Source: CAADGL01 sp964643885
GTDB taxonomy: Bacteria; Planctomycetota; Phycisphaerae; UBA1845; Fen-1342
NCBI GenBank assembly: GCA_964643885.1
Contig: CAZXUI010000006.1
Location: 1-64,000 of the forward strand
DNA length: 64,000 bases
Reading direction: 5' to 3'
Part shown: one piece after another, positions 1-8,766 of the stretch
How the letters are laid out: each line of letters starts with the position of its first letter
Position numbering within the stretch: position 1 is the stretch's first letter
Position numbers and translations under genes: made by a program
The notes under the pieces: generated by a model
What the model saw: the letters and a program-made list of their open reading frames with translations, nothing else
Told to the model about the DNA's origin: nothing
The model's database searches: none

Positions 1-926
1 ACGTCGGGCTGCTGAACATCGAGAGCGAGTCGGAGCTCGAACAGCTCATTCGCCTGGCCGAGCAGGTGCGCAGCGCGCCGCGGGCGGCCCTGCGCGTCAA
101 CCCCGACGTCGACCCCAAGACGCACACCTACACGACCACCGGCAAGAAAGAGACGAAGTTCGGCGTCGATCTGGAGCGGGCCCGCGGCGTCTTCGCCGAG
201 TTCGGCCGCCAGCGGGCGGTGCGGCTGTGCGGCATTCATCTGCACATCGGCTCGCCCGTGAACGACCCGGCGGCCTACGCGGCGAGCATCGACCGCGGAC
301 TGGAACTGATCGAGGCGCTCCGCGGCGACGGCTTCGAGGTGGACACGATCGACGTCGGCGGCGGATACGGCGCCTATTACACGGGCGACGAGGCGCCGGC
401 CGCGGCGGACTACGCCCGCCAGATCGTCCCGCGGCTGGCCGGCCGCGGCCTGCGAGTGATTCTCGAGCCCGGCCGCTCGATCGCCGCGAACGCAGGCGTG
501 CTGCTGACGCGCGTGCTGCACATCAAGCAGTCCGGCCGCAAGCGGTTCGTGATCGTCGACGCCTCGATGAACGAGCTGATCCGCCCGGCGCTGTACGGGG
601 CCTATCATTTCATCTGGCCGGTCCGGGCCGGCGCGCACGTGCCGCAGAAGCGGACGGCCGAGCAGCCCTTTGACGATCTGCTCACGTGCGACGTGGTCGG
701 ACCGGTCTGCGAGAGCGGCGACTTTCTGGCCAAGGATCGGCCGTTGCCCGAAGTCCGCCGCGGAGACCTGCTGGCCGTCTTCTCGGCCGGCGCGTACGCG
801 ATGACGATGGCCAGCCAGTACAACTCGCGGCCGCGTGCGGCGGAGGTGCTCGTCGACGGCGGCGGCGCGCGGCTGATCCGGCGGCGCGAGTCGTACGACG
901 ACCTGATCGCGGCCGAGCGGGTTTGA
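1..926 (+). CDS. lysA: Diaminopimelate decarboxylase, 3' part (LysA)
   Basis: The gene runs in from the left edge; its reading frame is open from base 3, so the N-terminal part with the PLP lysine lies outside. The enzyme decarboxylates meso-diaminopimelate to L-lysine in the cytoplasm. Visible hallmarks of the fold-III PLP decarboxylase family are the HLHIGS segment, the Gly-rich phosphate-binding stretch DVGGGYG, the EPGRSI motif and the C-terminal CESGDFL segment, whose Cys contributes to the active site across the dimer. A late AGAYAMTMASQYN segment followed by RPRAAEVLVDG is also typical of LysA. The stop is 20 bp before ribF on the same strand, so co-transcription is likely. The related carboxynorspermidine decarboxylase is less likely because the segments named match LysA well. 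Confidence 0.93.
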   Translation, partial: VGLLNIESESELEQLIRLAEQVRSAPRAALRVNPDVDPKTHTYTTTGKKETKFGVDLERARGVFAEFGRQRAVRLCGIHLHIGSPVNDPAAYAASIDRGLELIEALRGDGFEVDTIDVGGGYGAYYTGDEAPAAADYARQIVPRLAGRGLRVILEPGRSIAANAGVLLTRVLHIKQSGRKRFVIVDASMNELIRPALYGAYHFIWPVRAGAHVPQKRTAEQPFDDLLTCDVVGPVCESGDFLAKDRPLPEVRRGDLLAVFSAGAYAMTMASQYNSRPRAAEVLVDGGGARLIRRRESYDDLIAAERV

Positions 927-946
927 AGCCCGCCGGCGAGGCATGG

Positions 947-1912
947 ATGCGCATGGAAGTGTTCGAGGGCATCGAGCGATTCGAGCCGCCGCCGCGGGGC
1001 GTGGCCCTGACGATCGGCAATTTCGACGGGCTGCACCTGGGCCATCAGCGCCTGCTGCTGGTCGCCTCGCAGCGGCGCGGCGCCGGACAGCCGATCGTCG
1101 CGATGACCTTCGAGCCGCATCCCGTCTCCATTCTCGCCCCCGAGCGAGCCCCGCAACGCCTGACCACGCATGCCGAGAAGCTCGCCCTGCTGGAGCGAGC
1201 CGGAGCCGACGCCGTAATCGTCCTGCACAGCGAGCCGAACCTGCTCCAGATGAGCGCGGAGGACTTCTGCCGCAGCGTCGTCGCCCGCTGCCGGCCGCGG
1301 CTGGTGGTCGAGGGGCCGACCTTCCGCTTCGGCCACAACCGCCAGGGAACACCGGAGACGCTGGCGCGCGAGCTGGCCGGCGCGGGCTGCGAGGTAGTCG
1401 TGCTCGAGCAGGAACGCTGCGAAGTGGAGGAAGGCCGCGTGCCGGTCAGCAGCTCAGCAATCCGCGACGCCCTGTCGGCCGGACGGGTCGAGCGGGCCGC
1501 GGCGATGCTCGGCCGCCCGCACCGGATCACGGGCGTCGTGGCCGCCGGCGACGGCCGCGGCGCGTTGCTCGGTTTTCCGACGGCCAATCTCGACGAGATC
1601 GCGCAGCTCGTGCCAGGTCATGGCGTGTACGGCGCCGTGGCGCAGCTCGCGGACGGGCGGCTGATTCCGGCCGCGGTGAATGTCGGACCGCAGCCGACCT
1701 TCAACCAGGCACAGACGCGCGTCGAGGCACACCTGATCGGCTTCGACGAAGATCTGCGCGGCCAGCGAATGGGGCTGCATCTGGTATCGTGGCTGCGCGG
1801 GCAGATCCGTTTCACCGGGCCGGACGCGCTTGTGGAGCAACTGCGGCAGGATGTCGCGGCGGCGCGGGCGGCGGCTGAGGGCGGTCGGCCGAGCCACCCG
1901 ATTCCGCTCTGA
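947..1912 (+). CDS. ribF: Bifunctional riboflavin kinase / FAD synthetase
   Basis: This 321-residue protein has the usual RibF length. It phosphorylates riboflavin to FMN and adenylates FMN to FAD in the cytoplasm. The N-terminal nucleotidyltransferase half shows the GNFDGLHLGHQ motif (HxGH class) near residues 20-30, then MTFEPHP and VEGPTFRFGHNRQG. After VSSSAIRD comes the C-terminal riboflavin-kinase domain, with GFPTANL, HGVYGA and VNVGPQPTF. The reading frame is open far upstream through lysA, so the start is a choice: ATG 947 (MRMEVFEG) follows the lysA stop by 20 bp, and ATG 953 is an alternative. A weak GGCGAGG lies just upstream. Translation after lysA is probably coupled. Confidence 0.93.
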   Translation: MRMEVFEGIERFEPPPRGVALTIGNFDGLHLGHQRLLLVASQRRGAGQPIVAMTFEPHPVSILAPERAPQRLTTHAEKLALLERAGADAVIVLHSEPNLLQMSAEDFCRSVVARCRPRLVVEGPTFRFGHNRQGTPETLARELAGAGCEVVVLEQERCEVEEGRVPVSSSAIRDALSAGRVERAAAMLGRPHRITGVVAAGDGRGALLGFPTANLDEIAQLVPGHGVYGAVAQLADGRLIPAAVNVGPQPTFNQAQTRVEAHLIGFDEDLRGQRMGLHLVSWLRGQIRFTGPDALVEQLRQDVAAARAAAEGGRPSHPIPL

Positions 1913-1929
1913 GGGCACGGATGATGCTA

Positions 1930-1958
1930 TTGTCACGATCCATCGGTTGTATTATCGT
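1930..1958 (+). promoter_or_regulatory. Possible promoter of smc
   Basis: TTGTCA (1930-1935) and TATCGT (1953-1958) are separated by 17 bp in an unusually AT-rich stretch of the 121-bp ribF-smc gap. The -35 matches the sigma-70 consensus at 5 of 6 bases and the -10 at 4 of 6. An overlapping TTGTAT/TACAAG pair (1947-1975) is an alternative. This is inferred from sequence similarity only. Confidence 0.35.
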
Positions 1959-2033
1959 CACCGACCGACTACAAGATATTGTGGTAGGATGCGGCCGTGT
2001 GCGCGGCCGGCGCCTGCCCATCGAGGCCGCAGC

Positions 2034-5000
2034 GTGTATCTGAAACGCATCGTTCTGCACGGCTTCAAGAGTTTCGCCGATCGAACGGAGTTCGAGTTCG
2101 GCCGGGGGCGCACGTCGATTGTCGGCCCGAACGGCTGCGGCAAGAGCAACGTGCTCGATGCGGTTCGCTGGGTGTTGGGCGAGCAATCGGCCAAGACGCT
2201 CCGCGGCACGAAGATGCTGGACGTGATCTTCGCCGGCTCGCGGACGCGCAAGCCGGCCAACGCGGCCGAGGTCTCGCTGATCTTCGACAACAGCTCCGGG
2301 TTTCTGTCGTCCGATGCGGACGAGGTGGTCGTCACGCGGACGCTCTACAGCAGCGGCGAGAGTGAGTATCGCATCAACGGCAACGCCTGCCGGCTGAAGG
2401 ACATTCGCGACCTGTTCCTCGACACCGGCGTCGGGGTGGATGCGTACAGCTTCATCGAGCAGGGCAAGGTCGACTCGCTGCTTCAGGCCAGCCCGATCGA
2501 GCGGCGCGAGATTTTCGAGGAGGCCGCCGGGATCAGCCGCTACAAGGTGCGGCGGACCGAGGCGCAGCGCAAGCTGGAGCGGACGCAGCAGAATCTCCTG
2601 CGGCTCAACGACGTGCTGGAGGAGCTCGAGCGGCGGCTGCGCAGCGTGAAGCTCGCGGCGGGCAAGGCACGGAATTTCCAGGAATACGACGCCCGGCTGC
2701 GCGAGCTGCGGTCGAGCTTCTCGCTGGCGGAGCTCTACGGCCTGCGGCAGAACCTTCAGGCGGTCCGGGCACAGGAGCAGAGCCTCTCGGATGTGCTCCA
2801 GGCGCGGCGGGTCGACCTGGCCGCGCGCGACGCGGATGCGGCGGAGCTCTCGCACCGCCTGCAAGGGCTGGATGAGCAAGTCCGCAGCGCCGAGGAGCGG
2901 CTGGCCGCGTTTCAGACGGAGAGCAGCGCGCTCAACGAGCGCATCGCACAGGGCCGGCGGCGCGTGGTCGAGCTGGGCGAATCGCAGGCGCGGCTGGCGG
3001 AACAGGCGCGGGCGGACGCACAGCGTGCGGCCGAGCTGGATCAGCGCATCGCCGCGGCACAGGCCGAGGTCGAGAATCTGCGCCAGGCGGAGGCTCGCTG
3101 CCAGGAAGCGGTCGAGGCGCTGCGCGGGCGGCGCGACGAGGCGGATCGGCAGTGTCAGGCCGGCAGGCAGGCGCTGGAGAGCGAGCGGCGGGCGGCCTTC
3201 GAGACGGCACGGCAGGCGAGCCTGCTCGGCAGCGAGCTGGCGGCGATCGAAGAGCAGTCGCGGCGCTATCAGCAGCAGATGACGCATCTGTCGACGCGGC
3301 GGGATGAGGCCACCCAGCGGCGGGCGGTGCTCGAGGGCCGCGGGCAGGAGATCGCGCAGCGCACTGCGGAGCTGGACCGCCAGGCCGAGCGCTTGCGGAC
3401 CACTCTCGCGGAGCTCGACGCGCGGCTTGCAGAACTGGAACAACAGCGCGAGGCACTCGCCGCCCAGATCACGCGGAGCAAGGAATCGCGCAGCGCGGTC
3501 CGCGGGCGGGTCGAGCTGCTGGCGGAGATGGAGCGGCGGCACGAGGGGCTCGGACAGGCCACGCGTTGGGTGCTCGAGTGGCCGCCGGAGCGGCGGCAGG
3601 CGGCCAGCGTCGTGGGCCTCGTCGCAGATGTGCTGCGGTTCGAGGACGAGCGGGCATGGCTGCTGGCTCCGCTGGTGGCCCGCATCGAGCAGCACCTGGT
3701 CGTACGCAACAGCCGCTCGCTGCTCTCGGCGATGAGCGAGGCGGGCGATCCGCCGGCGGCGCTGAATATCGTCGCGCTGGACCGGCTCGTGGCGCGCGCC
3801 TCGGGGCCGGATTACAGCGAGTCGCCGGGCTGTATCGCCCGGGCGATCGACTGGGTCCGCTGCGAGGCCGAGTTCCGCCCGTTGGCCGAACATCTGCTCG
3901 GCCGCGTGATCGTCGTCGACCAGCGCGAGCGGGTCTTGGCCCTGGCGGCGGCCGCCCCGGACGGCTTCGTATTCGTCTCGCTGGACGGCTGCCTGGCCGG
4001 CAGCGGCGGCGAGCTGATCATCGGCACGAGCCGCGAGACCGGTGGGCTGATTCAGCGCAAGGCCGAGCTGCGGCAGTTGCAGGCGGAGCTGGACGAGCTC
4101 GAGGCTCAGCTTCAGGGCTTGCAGCGCGCGGCGGTCGCGGCCGATGCGGCCGTCGAGGAAGCCACGCTTCAGCGGTCATCGCGGCTGGAGGAGCTGGCGG
4201 GCTTGCAGCGGCAGCACGCCGATGCGCGTCACGAGCAGGCGCGCGTGGCGGACGACCTTTCTCGCACGGGGCGGGAGATTTCGACGATCGAGTCGGAGCT
4301 GGCGGAGATCGGGCGGGCGCTTCAGGAACTGGCCGCGCGGGCGGAGCAGTCGCGTGCGGCGCAGGCGGCGCGGGCCGCGTCGCAGTCGGAGCATGAGCAG
4401 CGGATCAGCAGCCTGGAGCAATCGCTGGCGGAGCTGGAGCGGGCCTATTCCGCGCTGGTCGGCGAGCAGACGACGGCCATGGTCGAGGTCGGGCGGCTGG
4501 CCGAACGTCGCGAAGCGGCCGAGCGGGCCGCCGCCGAGCTGGCCGGCTCGCGGCAGCGGCTGCTGGAGCAGAGCGAGCAGGCGGCGCGGGCGTCGGGCGA
4601 AGCGGCCGAGCGGATCGCGGCGGCCGAGCAGGAGTTGCGCGAGAGCGCGGCCCGGCTGGCGGAGCTTTCGCGGCTGTCGGCCGAGCAGGAGGCGGCGGCG
4701 CTGGGCCTGCGTGAGCAGCGGCAAAGTCAGCGGCGGCACCTGGAGGCGTGCAACGCGACGGTTCGGCGGCTGCACGGCGAGATCGAGGAGATCGACGCGG
4801 TGCTGCGTGAGCGGCAGGTGGAGCGGCGCGAGATCGAGGTTCGCAGCGAGAATTTGGTGACGCGCTGCCGCGAGGAACTGGGCGTGGACCTGGCCGCGTT
4901 GCTCGAGGAATACCGGCACGCCGAGCAGGATTGGGACGCGGTCCGCTCGGAGATCGAGGAGCTGCGGCAGAAGATCGCGCGGCTCGGAAATGTGAATCTG

Positions 5001-5603
5001 GATGCGATCGCAGAGCTTGAAGAACTCACGCCGCGCTATGAGAATCTGGCGGCGCAGCGCGATGATCTGGTCGAGTCGATCTCGCGGCTGGAGACGCTGA
5101 TCGCCGAGCTGGATGAGGAGTCGCGGCGAAGATTCCTGGCGGCGTTCGAAGAAATCCGTGGACACTTCCAGGAGCTGTTCCGTAAAGTATTCGGCGGCGG
5201 CAAGGCCGATATGATTCTTGAGTCGCCCGAGAACCCGCTGGAGTGCGGGATTGAAATCATCGCCCGGCCGCCCGGCAAGGAGCCGCAGTCGCTGAGCCTG
5301 CTGAGCGGCGGCGAGAAGACGATGACGGCCGTTGCGCTGCTGCTGGCGGTTTTCAAGAGCAAGCCGTCGCCGTTCGCGATCATGGACGAGGTGGACGCGG
5401 CCCTGGACGAAGCGAATATCGATCGCTTCAATTCGGTTCTGAACGAGTTTCTGGTACATTCTCAGTTCATCGTGATCACGCACAGCAAGAAGACGATGCA
5501 GTATGGCGACGTGCTGTACGGCGTGACGATGGAGGAGCCGGGCGTGAGCAAGCGTGTGAGCGTCCGGCTGACCGATGGTGTGGAAGCGCCCCTTGGGGCG
5601 TGA
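2034..5603 (+). CDS. smc: Chromosome segregation protein SMC
   Basis: This 1189-residue protein has the length expected of bacterial SMC, the ATPase arm of condensin, which compacts and segregates the chromosome. The N-terminal head carries Walker A GPNGCGKSN (residues 31-39) and the VRWVLGEQSAKTLRG region. A long Glu/Ala/Arg-rich coiled coil follows, interrupted by a hinge at about residues 520-665. The second coil leads to the C-terminal head with signature LSLLSGGEK (about 1088-1096) and Walker B FAIMDEVDAALDE (about 1113). The start is taken as GTG 2034 (VYLKRIVLHGFKSF), the standard beginning of the family; the frame is open upstream, but that extension does not look like protein. A tiny Lys-rich DNA-binding protein follows 36 bp downstream. 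Confidence 0.97.
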   Translation: MYLKRIVLHGFKSFADRTEFEFGRGRTSIVGPNGCGKSNVLDAVRWVLGEQSAKTLRGTKMLDVIFAGSRTRKPANAAEVSLIFDNSSGFLSSDADEVVVTRTLYSSGESEYRINGNACRLKDIRDLFLDTGVGVDAYSFIEQGKVDSLLQASPIERREIFEEAAGISRYKVRRTEAQRKLERTQQNLLRLNDVLEELERRLRSVKLAAGKARNFQEYDARLRELRSSFSLAELYGLRQNLQAVRAQEQSLSDVLQARRVDLAARDADAAELSHRLQGLDEQVRSAEERLAAFQTESSALNERIAQGRRRVVELGESQARLAEQARADAQRAAELDQRIAAAQAEVENLRQAEARCQEAVEALRGRRDEADRQCQAGRQALESERRAAFETARQASLLGSELAAIEEQSRRYQQQMTHLSTRRDEATQRRAVLEGRGQEIAQRTAELDRQAERLRTTLAELDARLAELEQQREALAAQITRSKESRSAVRGRVELLAEMERRHEGLGQATRWVLEWPPERRQAASVVGLVADVLRFEDERAWLLAPLVARIEQHLVVRNSRSLLSAMSEAGDPPAALNIVALDRLVARASGPDYSESPGCIARAIDWVRCEAEFRPLAEHLLGRVIVVDQRERVLALAAAAPDGFVFVSLDGCLAGSGGELIIGTSRETGGLIQRKAELRQLQAELDELEAQLQGLQRAAVAADAAVEEATLQRSSRLEELAGLQRQHADARHEQARVADDLSRTGREISTIESELAEIGRALQELAARAEQSRAAQAARAASQSEHEQRISSLEQSLAELERAYSALVGEQTTAMVEVGRLAERREAAERAAAELAGSRQRLLEQSEQAARASGEAAERIAAAEQELRESAARLAELSRLSAEQEAAALGLREQRQSQRRHLEACNATVRRLHGEIEEIDAVLRERQVERREIEVRSENLVTRCREELGVDLAALLEEYRHAEQDWDAVRSEIEELRQKIARLGNVNLDAIAELEELTPRYENLAAQRDDLVESISRLETLIAELDEESRRRFLAAFEEIRGHFQELFRKVFGGGKADMILESPENPLECGIEIIARPPGKEPQSLSLLSGGEKTMTAVALLLAVFKSKPSPFAIMDEVDAALDEANIDRFNSVLNEFLVHSQFIVITHSKKTMQYGDVLYGVTMEEPGVSKRVSVRLTDGVEAPLGA

Positions 5604-5639
5604 CTTGTTTCCCGTTTCCTCTTTTCAGTGAGGTGCTGT

Positions 5640-5756
5640 ATGGCGAAGAAGAGAAAGAAGGCCGCCAAGAAGACGGCGAAGAAGAAGGCCACCAAGAAGA
5701 AGGCGAGCAAGAAGAAGGGCGCTCGCCGCCGGAAGGCCAGCAAGAAGAAGATGTAG
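5640..5756 (+). CDS. Very short Lys/Ala-rich histone-H1-like protein
   Basis: A 38-residue ORF begins at ATG 5640 behind a good Shine-Dalgarno sequence (GAGGTG, 5630-5635). The product is more than half Lys plus Arg with Ala/Thr/Ser spacers, in a repeating KKA pattern (for example AKKTAKKKATKKKASKKK). This resembles the C-terminal tails of bacterial histone-H1/HctB-like proteins, which bind DNA through charge. No globular domain is present. It lies 36 bp after smc on the same strand, so it may be co-expressed with smc as a nucleoid protein. The function is inferred from composition and position. It could also be dismissed as low-complexity sequence, but the ribosome-binding site and clean stop favour a real gene. 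Confidence 0.72.
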   Translation: MAKKRKKAAKKTAKKKATKKKASKKKGARRRKASKKKM

Positions 5757-6138
5757 AGCCGTGAGAGGTCCGAAGATCGAAACGACATTCTCTATTTCAG
5801 GCAAGCTGCGTCCGCAGCCGGCCGCCGAGGCGGTCGCCGGTCGCGCTGAAGCTTCCTGAACCATGCGCCACAGCGGTCCGCAGGGTGCCTCCGGGCTCCG
5901 CGGGCTGACAGAGCAGTCGAACGATCGGCCGGACCGTCTCAGGCAGGCAACGTCATTCTTGCGCGGCGCGCGCAGCGAGGGCGCCCGAGCGGGCGCGGCG
6001 GTTGACAGGCCGCCGCATGTCCGGTTCGGGACGCCGCTGCGCGTGCCGCCTTCGCCTTTTCAGGGGACCGCCGATCCGCGCCTCGGGCGCCGCGGGCGTC
6101 TCGCCCGCATGAACCGAGTCGCGGCTCGGAGCAGAGAT

Positions 6139-6348
6139 ACGGGCGGGGACGCCCGTACCACCCAGACGACGGGCGGGGACGCCCGTACCACCCNNNNNNN
6201 NNNNNNNNNNNNNNNNNNNNNNNNNNNNNNNNNNNNNNNNNNNNNNNNNNNNNNNNNNNNNNNNNNNNNNNNNNNNNNNNNNNNNNNNNNNNNACGGGCG
6301 GGGACGCCCGTACCACCCAGACGACGGGCGGGGACGCCCGTACCACCC
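6139..6348. repeat. 30-bp tandem repeat of palindrome ACGGGCG-GGGA-CGCCCGT
   Basis: Complete units start at 6139, 6294 and 6324, and a unit starting at 6169 is cut by the N run. The spacing is exactly 30 bp on each side of the gap. Each unit has 7-bp inverted arms (ACGGGCG/CGCCCGT) around GGGA, then TACCACCC and AGACG. The distance across the gap (155 bp) is not a multiple of 30, so the 100 N do not represent a measured length. The array probably broke the assembly. Confidence 0.85.
6194..6293. other. Assembly gap (100 N)
   Basis: Exactly 100 N lie inside the 30-bp tandem array. The size is a placeholder, and the missing sequence is most likely more copies of the array. Confidence 0.97.
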
Positions 6349-6375
6349 GTGTTGGGGCGCTCTCGGCCGGCGACG

Positions 6376-6951
6376 CTATTGCCGGCGGCTGGTGCCCTTG
6401 AATTCCATCAGCTTCTTGGTCTTCCAGGCGTTCCACTCCGTGTGGGTCCACTCGATGACGTCCGGGCTGACGAAGTGCATCTTGCCTTCGCCGACCATCG
6501 TGGCGCCGGTCTGGGGGTCCTTTGACTTTCCGTAAAACGTGAATGAGTCCGAACCCTCGTCGAATTCGACGGTTCCCTCGCTCGCGGCCCCGAAACTGTC
6601 GAACCACCAGACGCGATACTTCTTGCCCCTGGGATCCCATGTCCACACGCCGATCCCCTCGAATTCCCGTTCGCCCATCTTGCTGGAGTACTTCTCGAGC
6701 AGCACACGCTTGTCACAGGCCCAGCTCACTGTGTTGGAGCCGGTCATCTGGACGGTTTCGTCCGACCCGGCGGCGGTCATCGTGCCCGTGCCCTTCCACG
6801 TGCCCACCAGCCTGCTGAGCCGGTCCAGCTCGGCCGGCCGAGGCGGCGGTGCCATCATCTCGTCCATCGACATGGGCTTCTGCTCGCAGCCCACGAGCAA
6901 ACCGGCGACAGCGATCACGGCGAGCACACCCAACTGCGCGAAGCGTGTCAT
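6376..6951 (-). CDS. DUF1579-like secreted lipoprotein
   Basis: This 191-residue protein starts at ATG 6951 behind AGGGAG. The N-terminus is a lipoprotein signal (hydrophobic stretch AVIAVAGLLVGC, lipobox LLVGC with Cys about 20), so it is probably anchored in the envelope. The mature part contains LDRLVGTW-like LSRLVGTWKGTGTM, followed by alternating beta-strand sequence with WTWDPRGKKYRVWWFD. This is the pattern of the DUF1579 family of small beta-barrel proteins of unknown function. The stop lies next to the 30-bp repeat array. The family assignment is from motif memory; no enzymatic role can be proposed. Confidence 0.8.
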   Translation of the reverse strand: MTRFAQLGVLAVIAVAGLLVGCEQKPMSMDEMMAPPPRPAELDRLSRLVGTWKGTGTMTAAGSDETVQMTGSNTVSWACDKRVLLEKYSSKMGEREFEGIGVWTWDPRGKKYRVWWFDSFGAASEGTVEFDEGSDSFTFYGKSKDPQTGATMVGEGKMHFVSPDVIEWTHTEWNAWKTKKLMEFKGTSRRQ

Positions 6952-7358
6952 GTCGTTCTCCCTGTGAAATGAGATCGTGCGGCGAGACTCTGACGGTTCG
7001 ACCGGCGCGAACCGGCACCCAATCAATCCGGCGCCCGCGGACGCCGCACCTTCGCCCGCGATACGCCCCGGCCCGATGAGGATTCTAGCATGGCCGCGGG
7101 CGAGACGCCCGCGCCCCTCAAGAAACGCGTGGCCGGAGCGCACTGCTCGCGGAGCAATGGCACACCGGCACGCCGAGCGTGGCCTGGGGTTCGGAGCTCG
7201 AGACCCCCTGCTTGGCGCAGGGGGTTCTGAGGCGGGCGGGACGCCCGCGATGCCCGAAGACGCCCGCGATGCCCGAAGACGCCCGCGCTGCCCGCGCGCC
7301 CCAAGCAACGCGTGGCCGGAGCGCACTGCTCGCGGAGCAGTGGCACGCGTGAGAGCCG
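6952..7358. repeat. 407-bp spacer of dispersed palindromic repeats
   Basis: No gene is seen. The spacer has GCGGGCG-aga-CGCCCGC (7096-7112), a degenerate tandem of ACGCCCGCGATGCCCGAAG units (about 7229-7290), and two copies of the repeat CGTGGCCGGAGCGCACTGCTC. The second copy (7305-7350) contains a perfect hairpin CACTGCTC-GCG-GAGCAGTG (7324-7342); the first (about 7126-7165) has one mismatch. The second hairpin lies 17 nt past the S41 protease stop and could help end its transcript. Confidence 0.75.
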
Positions 7359-8735
7359 TCAACGCCCCGCCGCGACCAGCTCCCGCAGCCGCCGCAGGGC
7401 GTGCTCGTACTGCCGCCTGGCCTCCAGCGCCGCCGCGGCGCTCAGCTCCATCCCGGCCAGTTCCTCGGCGCTCAGTTCGACGCGCTCGTGCGGCTGCACG
7501 CCGACGTTCTGATAGTGCCCGCGCCCGACGCGATTCACCTGAATCCAGCTATGCCACAGCACCAGCCCGCCCGAGAGCGTTGTGTTGCGGATGGCCGCAT
7601 TCAACCCCCGCGTCGGCCGGCCGACCAGCACGGCCCGGCCCGTGTCGCCGAGCGTGAACGACAGCCCCTCCGACATCGAGCCGGTCGAGTCGTTAATCAG
7701 CACCACCAGCGGCCGATCGTACGTCTGACCGACGGGGGGCACGCCGACCGGCCCGACGGCGGCGAGCAGCGGCGCGATCAGCGGCGAGCGGCCCTCGAAG
7801 CTGCACACCGGCTGATACTCGCTGAAGAAGCGGCCGGCGATCGGCACCATGATCCAGGGATATCCGCCGCGCGTGCCGCGCAGATCGAGGATCAGGCCGT
7901 CCGTATCCATCAGGGCGTCGAGCGCCTCGTTGAATTCGACCACGACCTGGAAGGTGATCAGGTGCTCGATGCGGATGTAGCCGAGATTGCCTTCGAGCCG
8001 CCGCGACTCGATCACGATTTCCCTGGTCTGGGTCGTTTCCCGGCCGGTCTGCGGGTCTTTCACGACGCGCTGCGTCGTCGGGGCGAAGTGCTGCGGGGGC
8101 TGGACCTCTTCGGTCCGCTCGAAGCTGCGCCGCAACCGCCGCCCGGCGAGCGTTTCGAGCTCGATCTCGACCCGGCTGCCCTTCTCGCCGTTGAGCAGCG
8201 CCCAGCCGCCGTGGGCCGCGTCCGCCCCGTCGACGCTGACCACGCGGCAGGCCTGTCGCTTCGTCGCGTCACCCTCGTCGAGATCGAGCCGGATGTACCA
8301 GTCGCGGCGGAAACGGGTGAAGCGTTCGGCGGGGCGAAAGAGCGGCCGCTGACCGGCGACGGGCAGCGGCGGCGGCGGCTTGTCGGGCAGGAACCAGCGC
8401 GTCGTCAGGTGCAGGTGCCCGTCGCGGATGCGGCTGAGCGCGCGGACGATCTCGCGCAGCCGCTGACCCTCGTCGGGAAGCCCGGCGATGCGCTCCCGTG
8501 TCCGGTCGAACAGGCGCCTCAGTTCGGCATCATTGGGGTCGAAGAACGCGTCGTGCTCGGCGAGTTGCTCCCAGATCTCGTCCAGCAGACGCGTCCGCTC
8601 GCTGATTTCGTCGAGCGGCGCGGCGAGGGCGAGTGCGGCCGCGAGGCAGGCGATGCAGCCCGTGGCGAACGGCCGCGGGGTGAAGGACCGTGCGGCGAAG
8701 CGTGCGGGGGTGGGGTGCATTCGAATACGGGACAT
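7359..8735 (-). CDS. S41-family (C-terminal processing) peptidase, exported
   Basis: The protein has 458 residues from ATG 8735, or 471 from ATG 8774, which overlaps the stop of the upstream ymdB gene as ATGATTGA. A hydrophobic segment (CIACLAAALALA) after a basic N-region indicates export. The C-terminal half is an S41 peptidase core: LGYIRIEHL, then LILDLRGTRGG (the strand before the active site), and NDSTGSMSEGLS, where the Ser before EG is the predicted nucleophile, followed by GRPTRG. S41 enzymes cleave proteins near the C-terminus using a Ser-Lys dyad. I do not recognise a PDZ domain with confidence, and the N-terminal helical region (LDEIWEQLAEHDAFF) resembles that of Tsp/tricorn-like members. 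It is transcribed behind ymdB. Confidence 0.85.
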   Translation of the reverse strand: MSRIRMHPTPARFAARSFTPRPFATGCIACLAAALALAAPLDEISERTRLLDEIWEQLAEHDAFFDPNDAELRRLFDRTRERIAGLPDEGQRLREIVRALSRIRDGHLHLTTRWFLPDKPPPPLPVAGQRPLFRPAERFTRFRRDWYIRLDLDEGDATKRQACRVVSVDGADAAHGGWALLNGEKGSRVEIELETLAGRRLRRSFERTEEVQPPQHFAPTTQRVVKDPQTGRETTQTREIVIESRRLEGNLGYIRIEHLITFQVVVEFNEALDALMDTDGLILDLRGTRGGYPWIMVPIAGRFFSEYQPVCSFEGRSPLIAPLLAAVGPVGVPPVGQTYDRPLVVLINDSTGSMSEGLSFTLGDTGRAVLVGRPTRGLNAAIRNTTLSGGLVLWHSWIQVNRVGRGHYQNVGVQPHERVELSAEELAGMELSAAAALEARRQYEHALRRLRELVAAGR

Positions 8736-8766
8736 GGTGATTCGCCGCGGCGGCTGCGGACCCGCG

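Larger units (their letters stand above)
5757..6375. other. Gene-free spacer with repeats and an assembly gap
   Basis: No convincing gene is seen between the H1-like gene and the DUF1579-like lipoprotein. The spacer holds a GCGGGCG-tct-CGCCCGC palindrome (6092-6108) and a 30-bp tandem repeat interrupted by 100 N. An open frame reading across the N run is an artefact. Confidence 0.8.

Noticed and set aside
5863..6525. An open frame across the N gap
   Set aside because: It depends on unknown bases and on palindromic repeats, and conflicts with the lipoprotein gene on the other strand.
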